Shown: positions 7,803 through 16,647, numbered from the stretch's first letter. The stretch: DNA of 33,329 nucleotides from Endozoicomonas atrinae (GCF_001647025.1 NZ_LUKQ02000045.1:1-33329); one strand, 5' to 3'. The notes: generated by a model not told the origin, from the sequence alone. Numbers and translations are program-made.

Positions 7803-9947
7803 TCAGGCTCTGATCGCTTCCAGTAAAAACTGCACCTTCCGATGCTTTCGTCCAAACCAGCCAGAGTGCCGATAAGCATCATCAGACAGACGCTGTCTTG
7901 AAAGCTCAGCGACAATCCGCTCTGGTGTGGTAAACCGCCGGGTCTGCCAATGCACATAACGGGGATATTCACACAGTGCCAGATAAACCAACTCGGCCAC
8001 GGTGCGATGGCTCTGCCGACGACGGTCAATTCCACTGCCTGCCATATGATCATGAGTCAGCCCCCAACCGGCATAAAACGGCATGCCCCAGCAATGCACG
8101 GTTTTATTCTGAAGCAGCGCCTCAAACCCCGCTTGTGATGTCATCACATGGAGTTCATCGCACTGGCTGACGCAGTCAAAAATATCGCAATCGGTCACCA
8201 CCCGGTCAGCCAGCTTCAGGGCTTCGGGCTCGGGCACATGCCCCTGCCTGCCAGCCTGAACCACATCCGGATGCGGCTTGTACACCACATAGGCATCAAT
8301 ACCTTGCTCATCCAGCCATTGCCGTACCCGAACCAGCAGGTCAATATTGCGAAAAATCACCGGGCTGCCAAATTTTAACGAAGCGTCAGAATCCACCTGC
8401 CCGGTAATCAGAATACGACGCTGCTCAGGTTTCGCATCGGCAAACGGTGCGCTCCCACTGGTGCCCAGATTGTACTTGCTGATTCGCTGCTGTAGCAGCA
8501 GCGAAATTAACGTTTCGCCTCGCTGCACTTGTTCAGGCAAAAGCTCGAACGTATTGAGCAGATTTTCAAGTCGACTCGGCTCAGTCGCATCGTAATAAAT
8601 ACCCCTGTCATCCAACACCAGAGAAGCCGGTCGGCGTAAATCCGCCCCCAACCCACAGGAACGAATAAACCCGTCCTCCATCCGCCAAACCGGCATTGAA
8701 TCTGTATCAAACCCATCCGGTAAAGGCTTTCGCCCCCAAACCAGCAAGCCGCTGTTTCCGGTATCCTTCGCTAATCGCTTTTGTATCGCCCGATGGTGGG
8801 GCACAAACTCCACTTCATCAGCCAGACCGTTGGCAAACTCCTTCACAAACGCCCGCTTCCAGAGACTGAAGCCAAGCGCGTACAACCGATCCACCTCAGG
8901 CTGCTTATACTTGCGCTGCAGGGCAACCAGCTCCAGCACACCTTCCAGCTCACAGGGCTCACCCGTTTCAGGGTCAATATACCGGGTATACAGCAGACAG
9001 GCCGCCGCAAACAGGCTCGCCAGTGTATGCTTCTGAACGCGACGCTCACAACGAACCCGGTCATCGGTCAATCCCCAGCCACTGTAAAACGGGATACCAA
9101 AACAGACCACTGGCTTTCTGTGCAGTAACGCTTCAAACCCCAGCTGGGAGGTCACCACATACACCTTATCAAAGTGCGGGAACAGCGACTGGGCATTCAC
9201 CTTATCCGCCAACACCTTAACTCGGCTATCCGTAATACCTTTTATTTGGCCCTGTTCCACCGGGAAATACCCCTGCTTGGTGCCCAACACCACATCCGGA
9301 TGAACCTTTACCCACACTTCTGCTGCAGGATTCTCCTGCAATGCTGCATCGAGCATGGCGGGAAAGGTTTCCGGACCTGCCATACCACAGGCGACAGAGC
9401 AATCCCCAAACGTCTGGTCAACCACCAGTACCTTGGGCTTACCGATGCTACCAGCAGGCTCCTGCCACAGCCCAACCGGCTCATGGTTGTATTTACTGAT
9501 ATGGTGGGTGCAAATGGTATCAATAAGATTAACGCTGCGGGCTTCCAGCTCCGGTGTCAGCCATTGCGGGTTATTCAGTAGATTTTCCAGGTCAGAAGGC
9601 TGCCTGGCATCGTAATAAATGCCAACCTTATCCACGATCAGGGAAAAACGACGGTCACCCAACGCCGGATGCCCAAGATAACTGATAAAGCCATCTTCCA
9701 ACCGCCAGAAGGGTAATTTCAGTCGTTCCGCGCGTGCAATGGCTTTTGTCGTATTGGCTTTCATGCCCCAGCCCAGCACTGCATCAAAAACCCGGTTCCT
9801 GTCAGGCCAAAAGCTCCAAGGCCCTAACAGGCAAACCTCGCCCTGAAGCAATGACGCTAATTCAGGTGAACCTGCAATACCGGCTGAGCAAGAAAGAAAT
9901 CGGGGCAAGGGAGTAATCCCATCATTAAAAAAGGACAACTGTACCAA
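7803..9947 (-). CDS. kpsC: Capsule polysaccharide beta-Kdo transferase KpsC/LipA
   Basis: 714 residues built of two homologous modules, as in KpsC. Module 1 has WRLEDGF (81-87), KVHPD (214-218) and TSQLGFEALL (about 266). Module 2 repeats these as WRMEDGF (421-427), KPHPD (557-561) and TSQAGFEALL (about 603). KpsC is a dual beta-Kdo transferase with alternating 2,4 and 2,7 linkages that extends the linker begun by KpsS. E. coli KpsC is 675 residues, so this is full length. No ATG is available near the N-terminus: the frame opens with TTG at 9947, or a TTG three codons on (9938), which is better placed relative to GAAGG. First gene of the kpsC-kpsS unit; divergent from the barrel gene at 10134. 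Confidence 0.95.
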   Translation of the reverse strand: MVQLSFFNDGITPLPRFLSCSAGIAGSPELASLLQGEVCLLGPWSFWPDRNRVFDAVLGWGMKANTTKAIARAERLKLPFWRLEDGFISYLGHPALGDRRFSLIVDKVGIYYDARQPSDLENLLNNPQWLTPELEARSVNLIDTICTHHISKYNHEPVGLWQEPAGSIGKPKVLVVDQTFGDCSVACGMAGPETFPAMLDAALQENPAAEVWVKVHPDVVLGTKQGYFPVEQGQIKGITDSRVKVLADKVNAQSLFPHFDKVYVVTSQLGFEALLHRKPVVCFGIPFYSGWGLTDDRVRCERRVQKHTLASLFAAACLLYTRYIDPETGEPCELEGVLELVALQRKYKQPEVDRLYALGFSLWKRAFVKEFANGLADEVEFVPHHRAIQKRLAKDTGNSGLLVWGRKPLPDGFDTDSMPVWRMEDGFIRSCGLGADLRRPASLVLDDRGIYYDATEPSRLENLLNTFELLPEQVQRGETLISLLLQQRISKYNLGTSGSAPFADAKPEQRRILITGQVDSDASLKFGSPVIFRNIDLLVRVRQWLDEQGIDAYVVYKPHPDVVQAGRQGHVPEPEALKLADRVVTDCDIFDCVSQCDELHVMTSQAGFEALLQNKTVHCWGMPFYAGWGLTHDHMAGSGIDRRRQSHRTVAELVYLALCEYPRYVHWQTRRFTTPERIVAELSRQRLSDDAYRHSGWFGRKHRKVQFLLEAIRA

Positions 9948-10133
9948 CCTTCATACAAGGGGCAAATCCGGAGATTCCCGCAAACAACGTTGAATAATCA
10001 ACAATAACGCAGCACACAAATAGACGCAGACTTCGCGACAGCGCTGCGGTAAAACCCTAAATACACACCGGAGAACGCGCGGTACAGTGCATACTTATTT
10101 CTATCTTTCCATCGTAAGACGAAGCTTACCCCG

Positions 10134-10700
10134 ATGAAAAAAGCGATCAGCTTATCCTTTCTGTTACTCGGCAGTACACTCACCCAGGCCGATATTATCG
10201 GCGCCAAAGGCGGGCTTGACTACTGGCACACCAAAGACCACGACAAATCGGGCTCCATCTATGCTCAAATTGAGCACCCGATTCCCCTGGTGCCCAACGT
10301 TGCCCTGAGGGCCACGTCGATAGAAGGCGACACCGACAGCCTGAACAACGTGGATGTTTATGGCTACTATGAAATCCTTGACAACGATCTGGTCTCCATC
10401 GATCTGGGTGCAGGCCTGCACAATATCAGCGGCAGTCGTCATTACAACGACACCCTGCCCATGGCTGTTGCCGATGCCGAATGGCTCCCGGGCAGCCAGG
10501 TTTCCTACTACAGCAAACTGAACTACGCCAAAAACTCCGACGCCACCGTGACCGATATCAGTGCCGGTGCCCGCCTTCAATTGCTGCCCGCCATTTATCT
10601 TCAGGCGGGTTATCGCCATTACGAGGTTGAAACCGACAACGCTGGCGGTCATTCAGACACCATAAAAGGCTTCACCGCCGGTATTCATCTGGATATTTAA
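10134..10700 (+). CDS. TIGR04219-family outer-membrane beta-barrel protein
   Basis: 188 residues with a clean signal peptide (MKKAISLSFLLLGSTLTQA, then DIIGAKGGLDYW) and strands of alternating hydrophobic and polar residues ending GFTAGIHLDI. The start ADIIGAKxGxDYW and the length are those of the TIGR04219 outer-membrane barrel family, which has no assigned function. It lies on the plus strand between the divergent kpsC and the convergent glycosyltransferase, so it has its own promoter in 9948-10133. Its presence inside a capsule locus may be incidental. It ends 20 bp before a strong bidirectional terminator. Confidence 0.8.
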   Translation: MKKAISLSFLLLGSTLTQADIIGAKGGLDYWHTKDHDKSGSIYAQIEHPIPLVPNVALRATSIEGDTDSLNNVDVYGYYEILDNDLVSIDLGAGLHNISGSRHYNDTLPMAVADAEWLPGSQVSYYSKLNYAKNSDATVTDISAGARLQLLPAIYLQAGYRHYEVETDNAGGHSDTIKGFTAGIHLDI

Positions 10701-10720
10701 TCTCTGTCCACGTTTTAAAA

Positions 10721-10765
10721 ATTGAAAGGGTTCAAAAACTCAACCATTTTTTGGACCCTTTCAAT
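10721..10765. terminator. Bidirectional terminator between convergent genes
   Basis: Left arm 10721-10738 and right arm 10747-10765 form an 18-bp stem with one T/C mismatch. Both arms end in A/T runs (A5 and T6) facing the loop, with further A residues at 10717-10720. It lies between the plus-strand barrel gene (stop 10700) and the minus-strand glycosyltransferase (stop 10770), so it can serve both. Confidence 0.8.
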
Positions 10766-10769
10766 CCAG

Positions 10770-11819
10770 TTATATTGAACGACATCGTATATGTTTCTCC
10801 CCAAACGCCAACGACTGTAGTTGTACCGCATTTCGGATCATGTCTGATCGCTGCACGGTCAGCAGAGATTCAACCCCCTCCGCCCACACCACAGGATCAT
10901 CCGGCAGTACAAGCCCGGCCCCACCGTGCAGAATCTCCTGTGCATGGGAGAATCGTTCCGAATAAATCCCCACGGCGTTCTGTCGGGTAATATCCAGAAA
11001 CTTGGTATGGGAGCGAGCGAGATTAAATGGCGTATCCATTAAGGGGGACAGACCGATATCCATGGTTCTGGACGAGGTCATGGCCAGGTAGTCCGGCCAG
11101 GGCATGGGGTGCAATATGGAAATTCTGGGAATCCCCCGAAACTGACGATACAGCGCATGATCCCCCATCAGTTCGAACCACGTATTGGGGTTGCGCGCCT
11201 GCACAAGCTTTACCACCTCCCGTACAAACGCCCATTCCTGTGTATGGGAACTGCTGCCGTGATAAAAGCATCGCATCAGCGGTTGCGAAACCGTACCGAC
11301 TGGTTCAACCGGAGGCAGCACCGCAGACTCCGGCAGGTTATACTTTTTGGCCAGATGCGAAGTCGACACCCAGACCGAGTCACAGAGCTGAGCCAACAAC
11401 GGGGAGGCTCTGCGATACCAGGTGGCCAGTCGCTTCCGATACGCTTTCGGTAACGAGTGGTCACTGTGCGCGCCGGGAAAATCATCATCCATAAACCAGA
11501 CAACGCTGGAAAACAGTCTCGATTCATTGGCCAGTACCCGCAAAACCGATAGTGGAACATCGCGCACCAGAATCACCCGGCAACCCGGGGTCAATGCCTT
11601 TAGCAACGGTTCTGAAGCCTTTGCGTCTGCCAGGGAGGAGTCAACTTCCAGGTAATGGTCAAAACCGGCCTGTCGACTGCGAAAATAGAATGCCATGGTG
11701 GGCGAATGAACAGCACCAACCACCACCGTGTGACCGGGTTCCCCACGGTTATAATCAGCCCCTGGGGTAAATAACCGGCGGGGATTACGAAAAAAATCAA
11801 ACATCACCGCTATCTTCAC
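10770..11819 (-). CDS. GT-B fold glycosyltransferase (family 1-like)
   Basis: 349 residues with a GT-B layout. The N-terminal half has weak similarity only. The C-terminal half carries YHGSSSHTQEW, 'FELMGDHALYRQFRGIPRIS', 'ILHPMPWPDYLAM' and a DIGLSPL segment, as in glycosyltransferases that use nucleotide sugars and end with a domain containing 'HGGAGLVL'. The sugar donor and acceptor cannot be told. The reading frame opens with GTG at 11819; an ATG five codons on (11804) is possible. Six bases separate it from the larger transferase upstream, so they share a transcript. It probably adds one residue of the capsule or O-antigen repeat unit. Confidence 0.8.
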   Translation of the reverse strand: MKIAVMFDFFRNPRRLFTPGADYNRGEPGHTVVVGAVHSPTMAFYFRSRQAGFDHYLEVDSSLADAKASEPLLKALTPGCRVILVRDVPLSVLRVLANESRLFSSVVWFMDDDFPGAHSDHSLPKAYRKRLATWYRRASPLLAQLCDSVWVSTSHLAKKYNLPESAVLPPVEPVGTVSQPLMRCFYHGSSSHTQEWAFVREVVKLVQARNPNTWFELMGDHALYRQFRGIPRISILHPMPWPDYLAMTSSRTMDIGLSPLMDTPFNLARSHTKFLDITRQNAVGIYSERFSHAQEILHGGAGLVLPDDPVVWAEGVESLLTVQRSDMIRNAVQLQSLAFGEKHIRCRSI

Positions 11820-11825
11820 CTGAAC

Positions 11826-14800
11826 TCAAACCCGATAACCAAAATCTTCATGCACCAGCGTCAGATTCGGGTTATAAAATGGGTCAGTCAACAACGCCTT
11901 CCCCCAGGTCGCTTTCATATAATCCACCTCTCGCTGAAAACGCAGCTGCTTTTCCGGTGTGTCTTCATGCCCCCGAGAGATTGATTCATAGTGGTAAAGC
12001 TCGGCATAGGGTGTCCAGAGGTTACGATACCCGGCTTTCCGGACCTTCAGGCAAAAATCCACATCATTAAACGCCACCTGCAGATCCCGCTCGTTCAAAC
12101 CTCCAACCGCTTCATAGACCGATTTCCTCACCAGCAATGCAGCGGCCGTTACGGCGGAACAATTCTGTACCAGCTTCAGCCGTGAGAAATAACCAGGATG
12201 ATCACCGGAAAAATATTTGTGACCATGCCCAGCCACACCACCAATACCCAGAATCACACCCGCATGCTGAATGCGGCCATCCGGGTAATACAGCTTGGCC
12301 CCTACACAGCCAATATCCTCCCTGGAAACCTGTCGAACCATCTCCTCCAGCCAGCCGGGGGAGATCACTTCTATGTCATTATTGATCAGCCCGATAATGC
12401 TGCCCCTGGCCTGACTGACGCCGTAATTATTAATGGCGGAATAGTTAAACGGGTGGTCATAATCAACGACCCGAACAGTCTCATAACGCTTAAGGCTATC
12501 CAGATATTTCAGGGTTTCCGGGCACTGGCTCTGGTTATTGAGAATCAGAATTTCATAATAGGCATACGTCGTTTTCTTGAGAATACTGTCAATGCACTGC
12601 TTGAGCACTTCAAACCCGTCACGGGTTGGAATCAGCAGGCTGACCAGCGGTGCCGGTTGCGGCAAAGGCCACTGCACCCGGTAGGTATTGGCCAGCTTGC
12701 GCTTACTGACCTGTACCGGTAAAGACGCCTCCCGGAAATACTGCTGCAACGCCCTGAAACCGGCTTCCGTCGTGTAAGATTTTTCCCCGGAAGCCAATGC
12801 TGTTGAGCCGCTGATGGCCCGCCAGTGGTACAAAATGGCGGGGATATGGACAATTTCATGATCCTTCACCCGGGCAATGCACCGCAGCAACAGATCATAA
12901 TCCTGGCTACCTTCCACACCCTCCCTGAAACCGCCAACAGAGCGCACCAGGGCCGTCTCCAACACCGAAAAGTGAGAGATATAATTGTGGGAATAGAACA
13001 GGTCCCGGTTCCAGTCGGATTTAAAATGGGGTTCAAAGCGGTGACCCGACTCGTCCATTTTATCTTCATCACTGTAGAGAACCCGGGCATCCCGCTGCCG
13101 GTTCAACGTTTGCACCACCGATAACAAGGCATCCGGTGCCAGACAGTCATCATGATCCAGCAACCCCACATAAGCCCCACTGGCCAGCTCAAGGGCACTG
13201 TTACTGGCGGCCGAAATATGACCATTCGTTTGACGAAAACAGACCTTGATCCGGTGATCACCATCACGGTACTGCTCCAGCAGAGGCCGGACATGCCCAA
13301 CCGTGGAAGCATCATCGGCAATGCACAGCTCCCAGTGGGGGTAAGACTGGCGCAGAACCGACTCAATGGCCGACTTCAGGAACGCTTCACTGGTATTGTA
13401 AGTGGCCATTACCAGAGAAATAACGGGCTGAAAAGTCAGCGCTGCCAGAGCACCCTCAACCCCGGCGGGTGATAATGGGGGTAACTCGTGGGTCTTGAGC
13501 CACTGGTCATAGGCAATGCCCCGCTGGCAGGGCTGAAAACACTGGTCATACACCTGCAGCCACTGTGCATCAGAAGCCGGCTCGCTGACTGCCATCCCAC
13601 GGGCTGATAACTTTTTCCTCATCAGCTTACGGGCAAACCCTGCCGTCAGCCGACTCATGGACATATGGTTGACCGAGATAAAGCAGGGTTGCTCAACCGG
13701 GTCAAAACGCAGTCGAAGGGGCTTCTTCGGAAAATAAACCACCCGTTTAGCCAGCTTGCCGGAAAGTAACGGAAGGATAATAGCCTCCTCCTCAACAAAC
13801 CCGTTGCCATAATCCACATAGAGCTTCGCTTCCATACGCGTCACCAAACTGCGAACCTGGACCGACAGCATAAACCAGCCCGAACGAAACCCACCCAGGG
13901 GTTTCAGTCGAAAGCAGGGGTCATCCCCCACCGCACGCCACTGATAATGCCCTGCCGCCCGCAACAGGTGATTGACCGGTTGCAGCTGAAATGCCGGTGA
14001 CGGGTGAAACCGACACCATACCCGTTGCCCCCGACGCTTCAGCCGGGGCAACCATCCAGGGCTGGCCTGACAGGTCGCCAACCGGTCCAGAATGCCGTCC
14101 ACCTCCCGGTTCAAAGAGGGGAGCCAGGGCTCAAGCCAGGTACAGGTTTCATCGTTCAGGTCATGCTGGGTAAAAAACCGGTCCAGCCGCTGGCTATTGG
14201 TCGTTGCCCGCCCACGGGGCTGTTTGCGGGTTTTGAACTCTTCATAGGATTTGATCACATAATGATTGACCCGCAACCCACTCCAGCAGACCCGTTCACT
14301 CATCCCGTCCGGATGCTTCGGGTCAAAAGCCATCACAGCCCCATCGGGGTAAACATAATGCCCGGCACTCAGCTGAGCTTTGTGGGGGTTCTCCATCAAG
14401 CGGCAACAGGCAGGCTTTATCATCGTCTTGATATGACGGTTCACCCCCTGGTTCTGAAACGCCCTCATGGTAAACCGCTCAGCCACCAGGGCCGGTTCAG
14501 CCTGCTGATGCCCAGAGGAACCAAACAGCGCCCAATTCATACCGATGGCACCAACCCGAGCGTCATCGCTCAACGGTGCCAAAATATCCCGCACTGACCA
14601 ACCCGGCTCAGGCACAATAAACTCATCGGCATCAATAAACGCCAGCCAGTCCACCTCATGGCCAAATTGTGCCAGCAAGGCGTTATAGGCCGGCACCTGG
14701 GGTGCACCACCTCCCGGCGTCGGGAACCGCACACAGGTAATCAGACCGGCATCGTGTAGCTCGGTCAGCAGTTCCGATGAGCCATCATCACTGTCGTTGT

Positions 14801-14903
14801 CCGCAATAAAAAAACGGTCAAAGCCCATAAGTCGATGAAAGGCCAGCCACTCAATAATGTAGGGGTGCTCATTTTTGAAAATGGCCGCGATGCCTAATCT
14901 CAT
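11826..14903 (-). CDS. Three-domain glycosyltransferase (GT92-like + two GT2 domains)
   Basis: 1025 residues. Residues 1-~250 are a GT92/GT2_4-like transferase (AIFKNEHPYIIEWLAFHR, FIDADEF at 89-95). Residues ~300-440 form a beta-rich spacer of the type that precedes rhamnan-type transferases. Residues ~490-720 are a GT2 domain (SLVMATYNTSEAFL, LLDHDDC near 583, QDYDLLLR), and ~750-1000 a second GT2 domain (SLLIPTRDGFEVLKQCI, INNDIEV near 841, NDVDFCLKVRKAGYR). The GT2 pair resembles O-antigen or rhamnan assembly enzymes that add sugars one after another. Three active sites in one chain suggest processive assembly of a short oligosaccharide at the inner membrane. ATG 14903 is supported by AAGGAAG upstream. 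Donors unknown; dTDP-rhamnose is likely given rfbABCD. Confidence 0.9.
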   Translation of the reverse strand: MRLGIAAIFKNEHPYIIEWLAFHRLMGFDRFFIADNDSDDGSSELLTELHDAGLITCVRFPTPGGGAPQVPAYNALLAQFGHEVDWLAFIDADEFIVPEPGWSVRDILAPLSDDARVGAIGMNWALFGSSGHQQAEPALVAERFTMRAFQNQGVNRHIKTMIKPACCRLMENPHKAQLSAGHYVYPDGAVMAFDPKHPDGMSERVCWSGLRVNHYVIKSYEEFKTRKQPRGRATTNSQRLDRFFTQHDLNDETCTWLEPWLPSLNREVDGILDRLATCQASPGWLPRLKRRGQRVWCRFHPSPAFQLQPVNHLLRAAGHYQWRAVGDDPCFRLKPLGGFRSGWFMLSVQVRSLVTRMEAKLYVDYGNGFVEEEAIILPLLSGKLAKRVVYFPKKPLRLRFDPVEQPCFISVNHMSMSRLTAGFARKLMRKKLSARGMAVSEPASDAQWLQVYDQCFQPCQRGIAYDQWLKTHELPPLSPAGVEGALAALTFQPVISLVMATYNTSEAFLKSAIESVLRQSYPHWELCIADDASTVGHVRPLLEQYRDGDHRIKVCFRQTNGHISAASNSALELASGAYVGLLDHDDCLAPDALLSVVQTLNRQRDARVLYSDEDKMDESGHRFEPHFKSDWNRDLFYSHNYISHFSVLETALVRSVGGFREGVEGSQDYDLLLRCIARVKDHEIVHIPAILYHWRAISGSTALASGEKSYTTEAGFRALQQYFREASLPVQVSKRKLANTYRVQWPLPQPAPLVSLLIPTRDGFEVLKQCIDSILKKTTYAYYEILILNNQSQCPETLKYLDSLKRYETVRVVDYDHPFNYSAINNYGVSQARGSIIGLINNDIEVISPGWLEEMVRQVSREDIGCVGAKLYYPDGRIQHAGVILGIGGVAGHGHKYFSGDHPGYFSRLKLVQNCSAVTAAALLVRKSVYEAVGGLNERDLQVAFNDVDFCLKVRKAGYRNLWTPYAELYHYESISRGHEDTPEKQLRFQREVDYMKATWGKALLTDPFYNPNLTLVHEDFGYRV

Positions 14904-14922
14904 TGTTGCTTCCTTGGGGAAT

Positions 14923-14968
14923 GTTGAAGGTTACAGCGTATAAGCGTTTAAACGCTGCAACCTCCAAC
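14923..14968. repeat. 8-bp-period array R1 (between galU and glycosyltransferase)
   Basis: Forward units GTTGAAG (14923, 7 bp), GTTACAGC (14930), GTATAAGC (14938) and the self-complementary GTTTAAAC (14946) are followed by reverse-type units GCTGCAAC (14954) and CTCCAAC (14962, 7 bp). The two halves form an inverted repeat of about 17 bp with two mismatches, so it can fold as a hairpin or cruciform. Confidence 0.8.
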
Positions 14969-14987
14969 AAAATCGCCCTGCGATTTT
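14969..14987 (-). terminator. Hairpin overlapping the galU stop, terminator-like
   Basis: AAAATCGC (14969-14976) and GCGATTTT (14980-14987) form a perfect 8-bp stem with a 3-base loop; the right arm includes two bases of the galU stop codon. On the minus strand the stem ends in TTTT. It directly abuts array R1. A near copy abuts array R2 on the other side of galU. Confidence 0.6.
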
Positions 14988-15807
14988 AATACAGTTTGTC
15001 GTAGCAATAGTTGGTCGCTTCGATAAAGCCTTCAATACTGCCACAGTCAAACCGTTTGCCCTTGAATTTATAAGCCAGCACACAACCGCGCTGAGCCTGC
15101 ATCATCAGGGCATCGGTAATCTGGATCTCGCCGCCTTTACCAGGTTGCGTATCCCGAATCAGGTCAAAAATATCCGGGGTCAGAATGTAGCGGCCGATAA
15201 TCGCCAGGTTGCTGGGCGCATCCTCTTTAGCCGGCTTCTCCACCATCGTTTCAACCCGGATCAGGTCATCAGAGATGGCCTGCCCGGCAATCACGCCGTA
15301 CTTATGCACCTCGTTTTCCGGCACTTCCATCACCGCCACAATGGAGCAGCGGAACTGTTTGTAGAGCAGGGCCATTTGCGACAGCACACCGGGGCCATCC
15401 GGATTAATGCACAGATCATCCGCCAGCACCACACCAAAGGGCTGTTCACCAATAAGGGATTCACCACTGAGAATGGCATGGCCTAATCCTTTCATCTCCC
15501 GTTGCCGAGTATAAGAGAAAGAGCACTGATCAATCAGCTGGCGAATATTGGTCAGCAGGGATTCCTTATCGGTGCCGGCAATCTGGTGTTCCAGCTCAAA
15601 GTTGGCATCGAAATGATCTTCCAGGGCTCGTTTGCCCCGACCTGTGACCATACAGATATCCGCCAGCCCGGCTTCCAGAGCCTCCTCAACCCCGTATTCG
15701 ATCAGTGGTTTTGAAACCACTGGCATCATCTCTTTGGGCATGCTTTTGGTGGCGGGGAGAAAACGGGTGCCGTAGCCGGCGGCGGGGAAAAGACATTTTT
15801 TTAACAT
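14986..15807 (-). CDS. galU: UTP--glucose-1-phosphate uridylyltransferase
   Basis: 273 residues, family length about 280-300. The nucleotide-binding signature FPAAGYGTRFLPATK is at residues 7-21, followed by the pyrophosphorylase motif KEMMPVV, then GLGHAIL and VEKPAKEDAPSNLAIIGRYI. It makes UDP-glucose from UTP and glucose-1-phosphate in the cytoplasm. UDP-glucose then feeds ugd (17382) and possibly the glycosyltransferases. It is flanked on both sides by octamer arrays with matching hairpins, so it is not tightly coupled to ugd; the plus-strand toxin-antitoxin pairs lie between them. Upstream is only a weak AGAGA ribosome site. Confidence 0.96.
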   Translation of the reverse strand: MLKKCLFPAAGYGTRFLPATKSMPKEMMPVVSKPLIEYGVEEALEAGLADICMVTGRGKRALEDHFDANFELEHQIAGTDKESLLTNIRQLIDQCSFSYTRQREMKGLGHAILSGESLIGEQPFGVVLADDLCINPDGPGVLSQMALLYKQFRCSIVAVMEVPENEVHKYGVIAGQAISDDLIRVETMVEKPAKEDAPSNLAIIGRYILTPDIFDLIRDTQPGKGGEIQITDALMMQAQRGCVLAYKFKGKRFDCGSIEGFIEATNYCYDKLY

Positions 15808-15825
15808 AAAATCTCTGTTAAGAAA

Positions 15826-15872
15826 GTTAAAGCGTTACAACGTTTAAGCGTTGCAACATTAAGCGTTTAAAC
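15826..15872. repeat. 8-bp-period array R2 (upstream of galU)
   Basis: Clear 8-bp units in register: GTTAAAGC (15826), GTTACAAC (15834), GTTTAAGC (15842), GTTGCAAC (15850), a 7-bp ATTAAGC (15858) and GTTTAAAC (15865). All are in the forward orientation. The array ends just before a hairpin at 15873. Confidence 0.85.
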
Positions 15873-15891
15873 AAAATCACGTAGTGATTTT
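15873..15891. repeat. Hairpin abutting array R2
   Basis: AAAATCAC (15873-15880) and GTGATTTT (15884-15891) form a perfect 8-bp stem with a GTA loop. It differs from the hairpin at 14969 by one base pair in the stem and by the loop, and sits in the same place relative to its array. It may terminate plus- or minus-strand transcription between galU and the toxin-antitoxin pair. Confidence 0.6.
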
Positions 15892-15908
15892 CACCTTGTC
15901 AACGGCTC

Positions 15909-15943
15909 CAATACGTACTAATTTGAAAAAATGATACGTATTG
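15909..15943. promoter_or_regulatory. Probable antitoxin operator (9-bp inverted repeat)
   Basis: CAATACGTA (15909-15917) and TACGTATTG (15935-15943) are a perfect inverted repeat with 17 bases between them, 20 bp before the antitoxin ATG and over its expected promoter. Toxin-antitoxin pairs are usually autoregulated through such a site. Confidence 0.6.
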
Positions 15944-15963
15944 TAGTAAGGAGGCAGAACAAA

Positions 15964-16206
15964 ATGAACAAATTAACCCTGACGGTTGATCCTGAAGTGG
16001 TGCGGCAAGCCAAAGCCTACGCCGCGAAGCAGCAGCAAAGCTTATCAAAACTGGTGGAAAACTATTTGAAAAGCTTACCCCGGACAGAAAATTCACAGTC
16101 ACCACAACTAACAGGTGCAGTCGCTGAGCTGGCAGGGATTATCAGTGAAAAAGAGCTGGAAGACGCCAAAGACTATAGCGATTTTCTGCAGGACAAATAC
16201 CAATGA
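15964..16206 (+). CDS. Antitoxin of PIN-type toxin-antitoxin pair (DUF6364-like ribbon-helix-helix)
   Basis: 80 residues from the ATG at 15964, which follows an AAGGAGG ribosome site; the upstream in-frame ATG at 15931 lies in the probable operator and is not used. The start MNKLTLTVDPEVVRQAKAYA and the following QQSLSKLVENYLKSL form the ribbon-helix-helix fold (one strand, two helices) seen in DUF6364/VapB-like antitoxins. The acidic C-terminal tail (EKELEDAKDYSDFLQDKY) would wrap the toxin. Its TGA overlaps the toxin ATG as ATGA. It should neutralise the downstream PIN nuclease and repress its own promoter. Confidence 0.85.
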   Translation: MNKLTLTVDPEVVRQAKAYAAKQQQSLSKLVENYLKSLPRTENSQSPQLTGAVAELAGIISEKELEDAKDYSDFLQDKYQ

Positions 16207-16622
16207 CCTCCACCCTGTTTCTGGATGCCGATATCGTACTGGACTTACTGGCCAGGCGGGAGCCCTGGTTTCAACAAAGTGCCGCTATTTTTTCCCGAAT
16301 CCAGGCCGGTGAATATTATGGTGCAACATCGGTGCTGGTGTTTGCCAATGTCTTTTATATTCTCCGAAAAATCAAAGGTCAGAAGGCGGCACGGGAAGCA
16401 CTGCAAACACTCAAAAGTCTGCTCAGGGTAATGACCACTTCAGAAGCCAGTCTGGAAACCGCTCTGCACTCCACGTTCACTGACTTTGAAGACGGTATTC
16501 AATACTTCACCGCACAAAGTGGTGGTGCCAACCTGCTCATTACCCGCAACATAAAAGACTATAAAACTCAAAACCTGCCGGTGATGACTCCGCAGCAGTT
16601 TCTGGAAAGTCTTAAGTGTTAA
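16203..16622 (+). CDS. PIN-domain toxin (VapC-like ribonuclease)
   Basis: 139 residues, one PIN domain. It starts with TLFLDADIVLDLLARREPW, giving the first acidic residues (D8, D14), has the DFEDGIQYFTA segment with the central acidic residues near 97-100, and ends with the typical ITRNIKDYK. This is the form found beside DUF6364/RHH antitoxins. PIN toxins cleave RNA with a divalent metal. The gene overlaps the antitoxin by four bases and its stop codon (TAA at 16620) already lies in an octamer array. Target RNA cannot be inferred. Confidence 0.88.
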   Translation: MTSTLFLDADIVLDLLARREPWFQQSAAIFSRIQAGEYYGATSVLVFANVFYILRKIKGQKAAREALQTLKSLLRVMTTSEASLETALHSTFTDFEDGIQYFTAQSGGANLLITRNIKDYKTQNLPVMTPQQFLESLKC

Positions 16623-16647
16623 CGTTAAAGCGTTGAAACGTTACAGC
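16618..16647. repeat. 8-bp-period array R3 (end of first toxin gene)
   Basis: GTTAAC (16618, 6 bp), GTTAAAGC (16624), GTTGAAAC (16632) and GTTACAGC (16640), all forward. The first unit contains the toxin stop codon. It separates the two toxin-antitoxin pairs. Confidence 0.75.

Noticed and set aside
7751-8053. A 100-aa minus-strand frame between kpsS and kpsC
   Set aside because: It lies mostly inside the kpsC coding sequence in another frame and shows no recognisable features.
10164-10652. A 162-aa minus-strand frame opposite the barrel gene
   Set aside because: It is the mirror of the TIGR04219-type gene, whose signal peptide and strand pattern are convincing.
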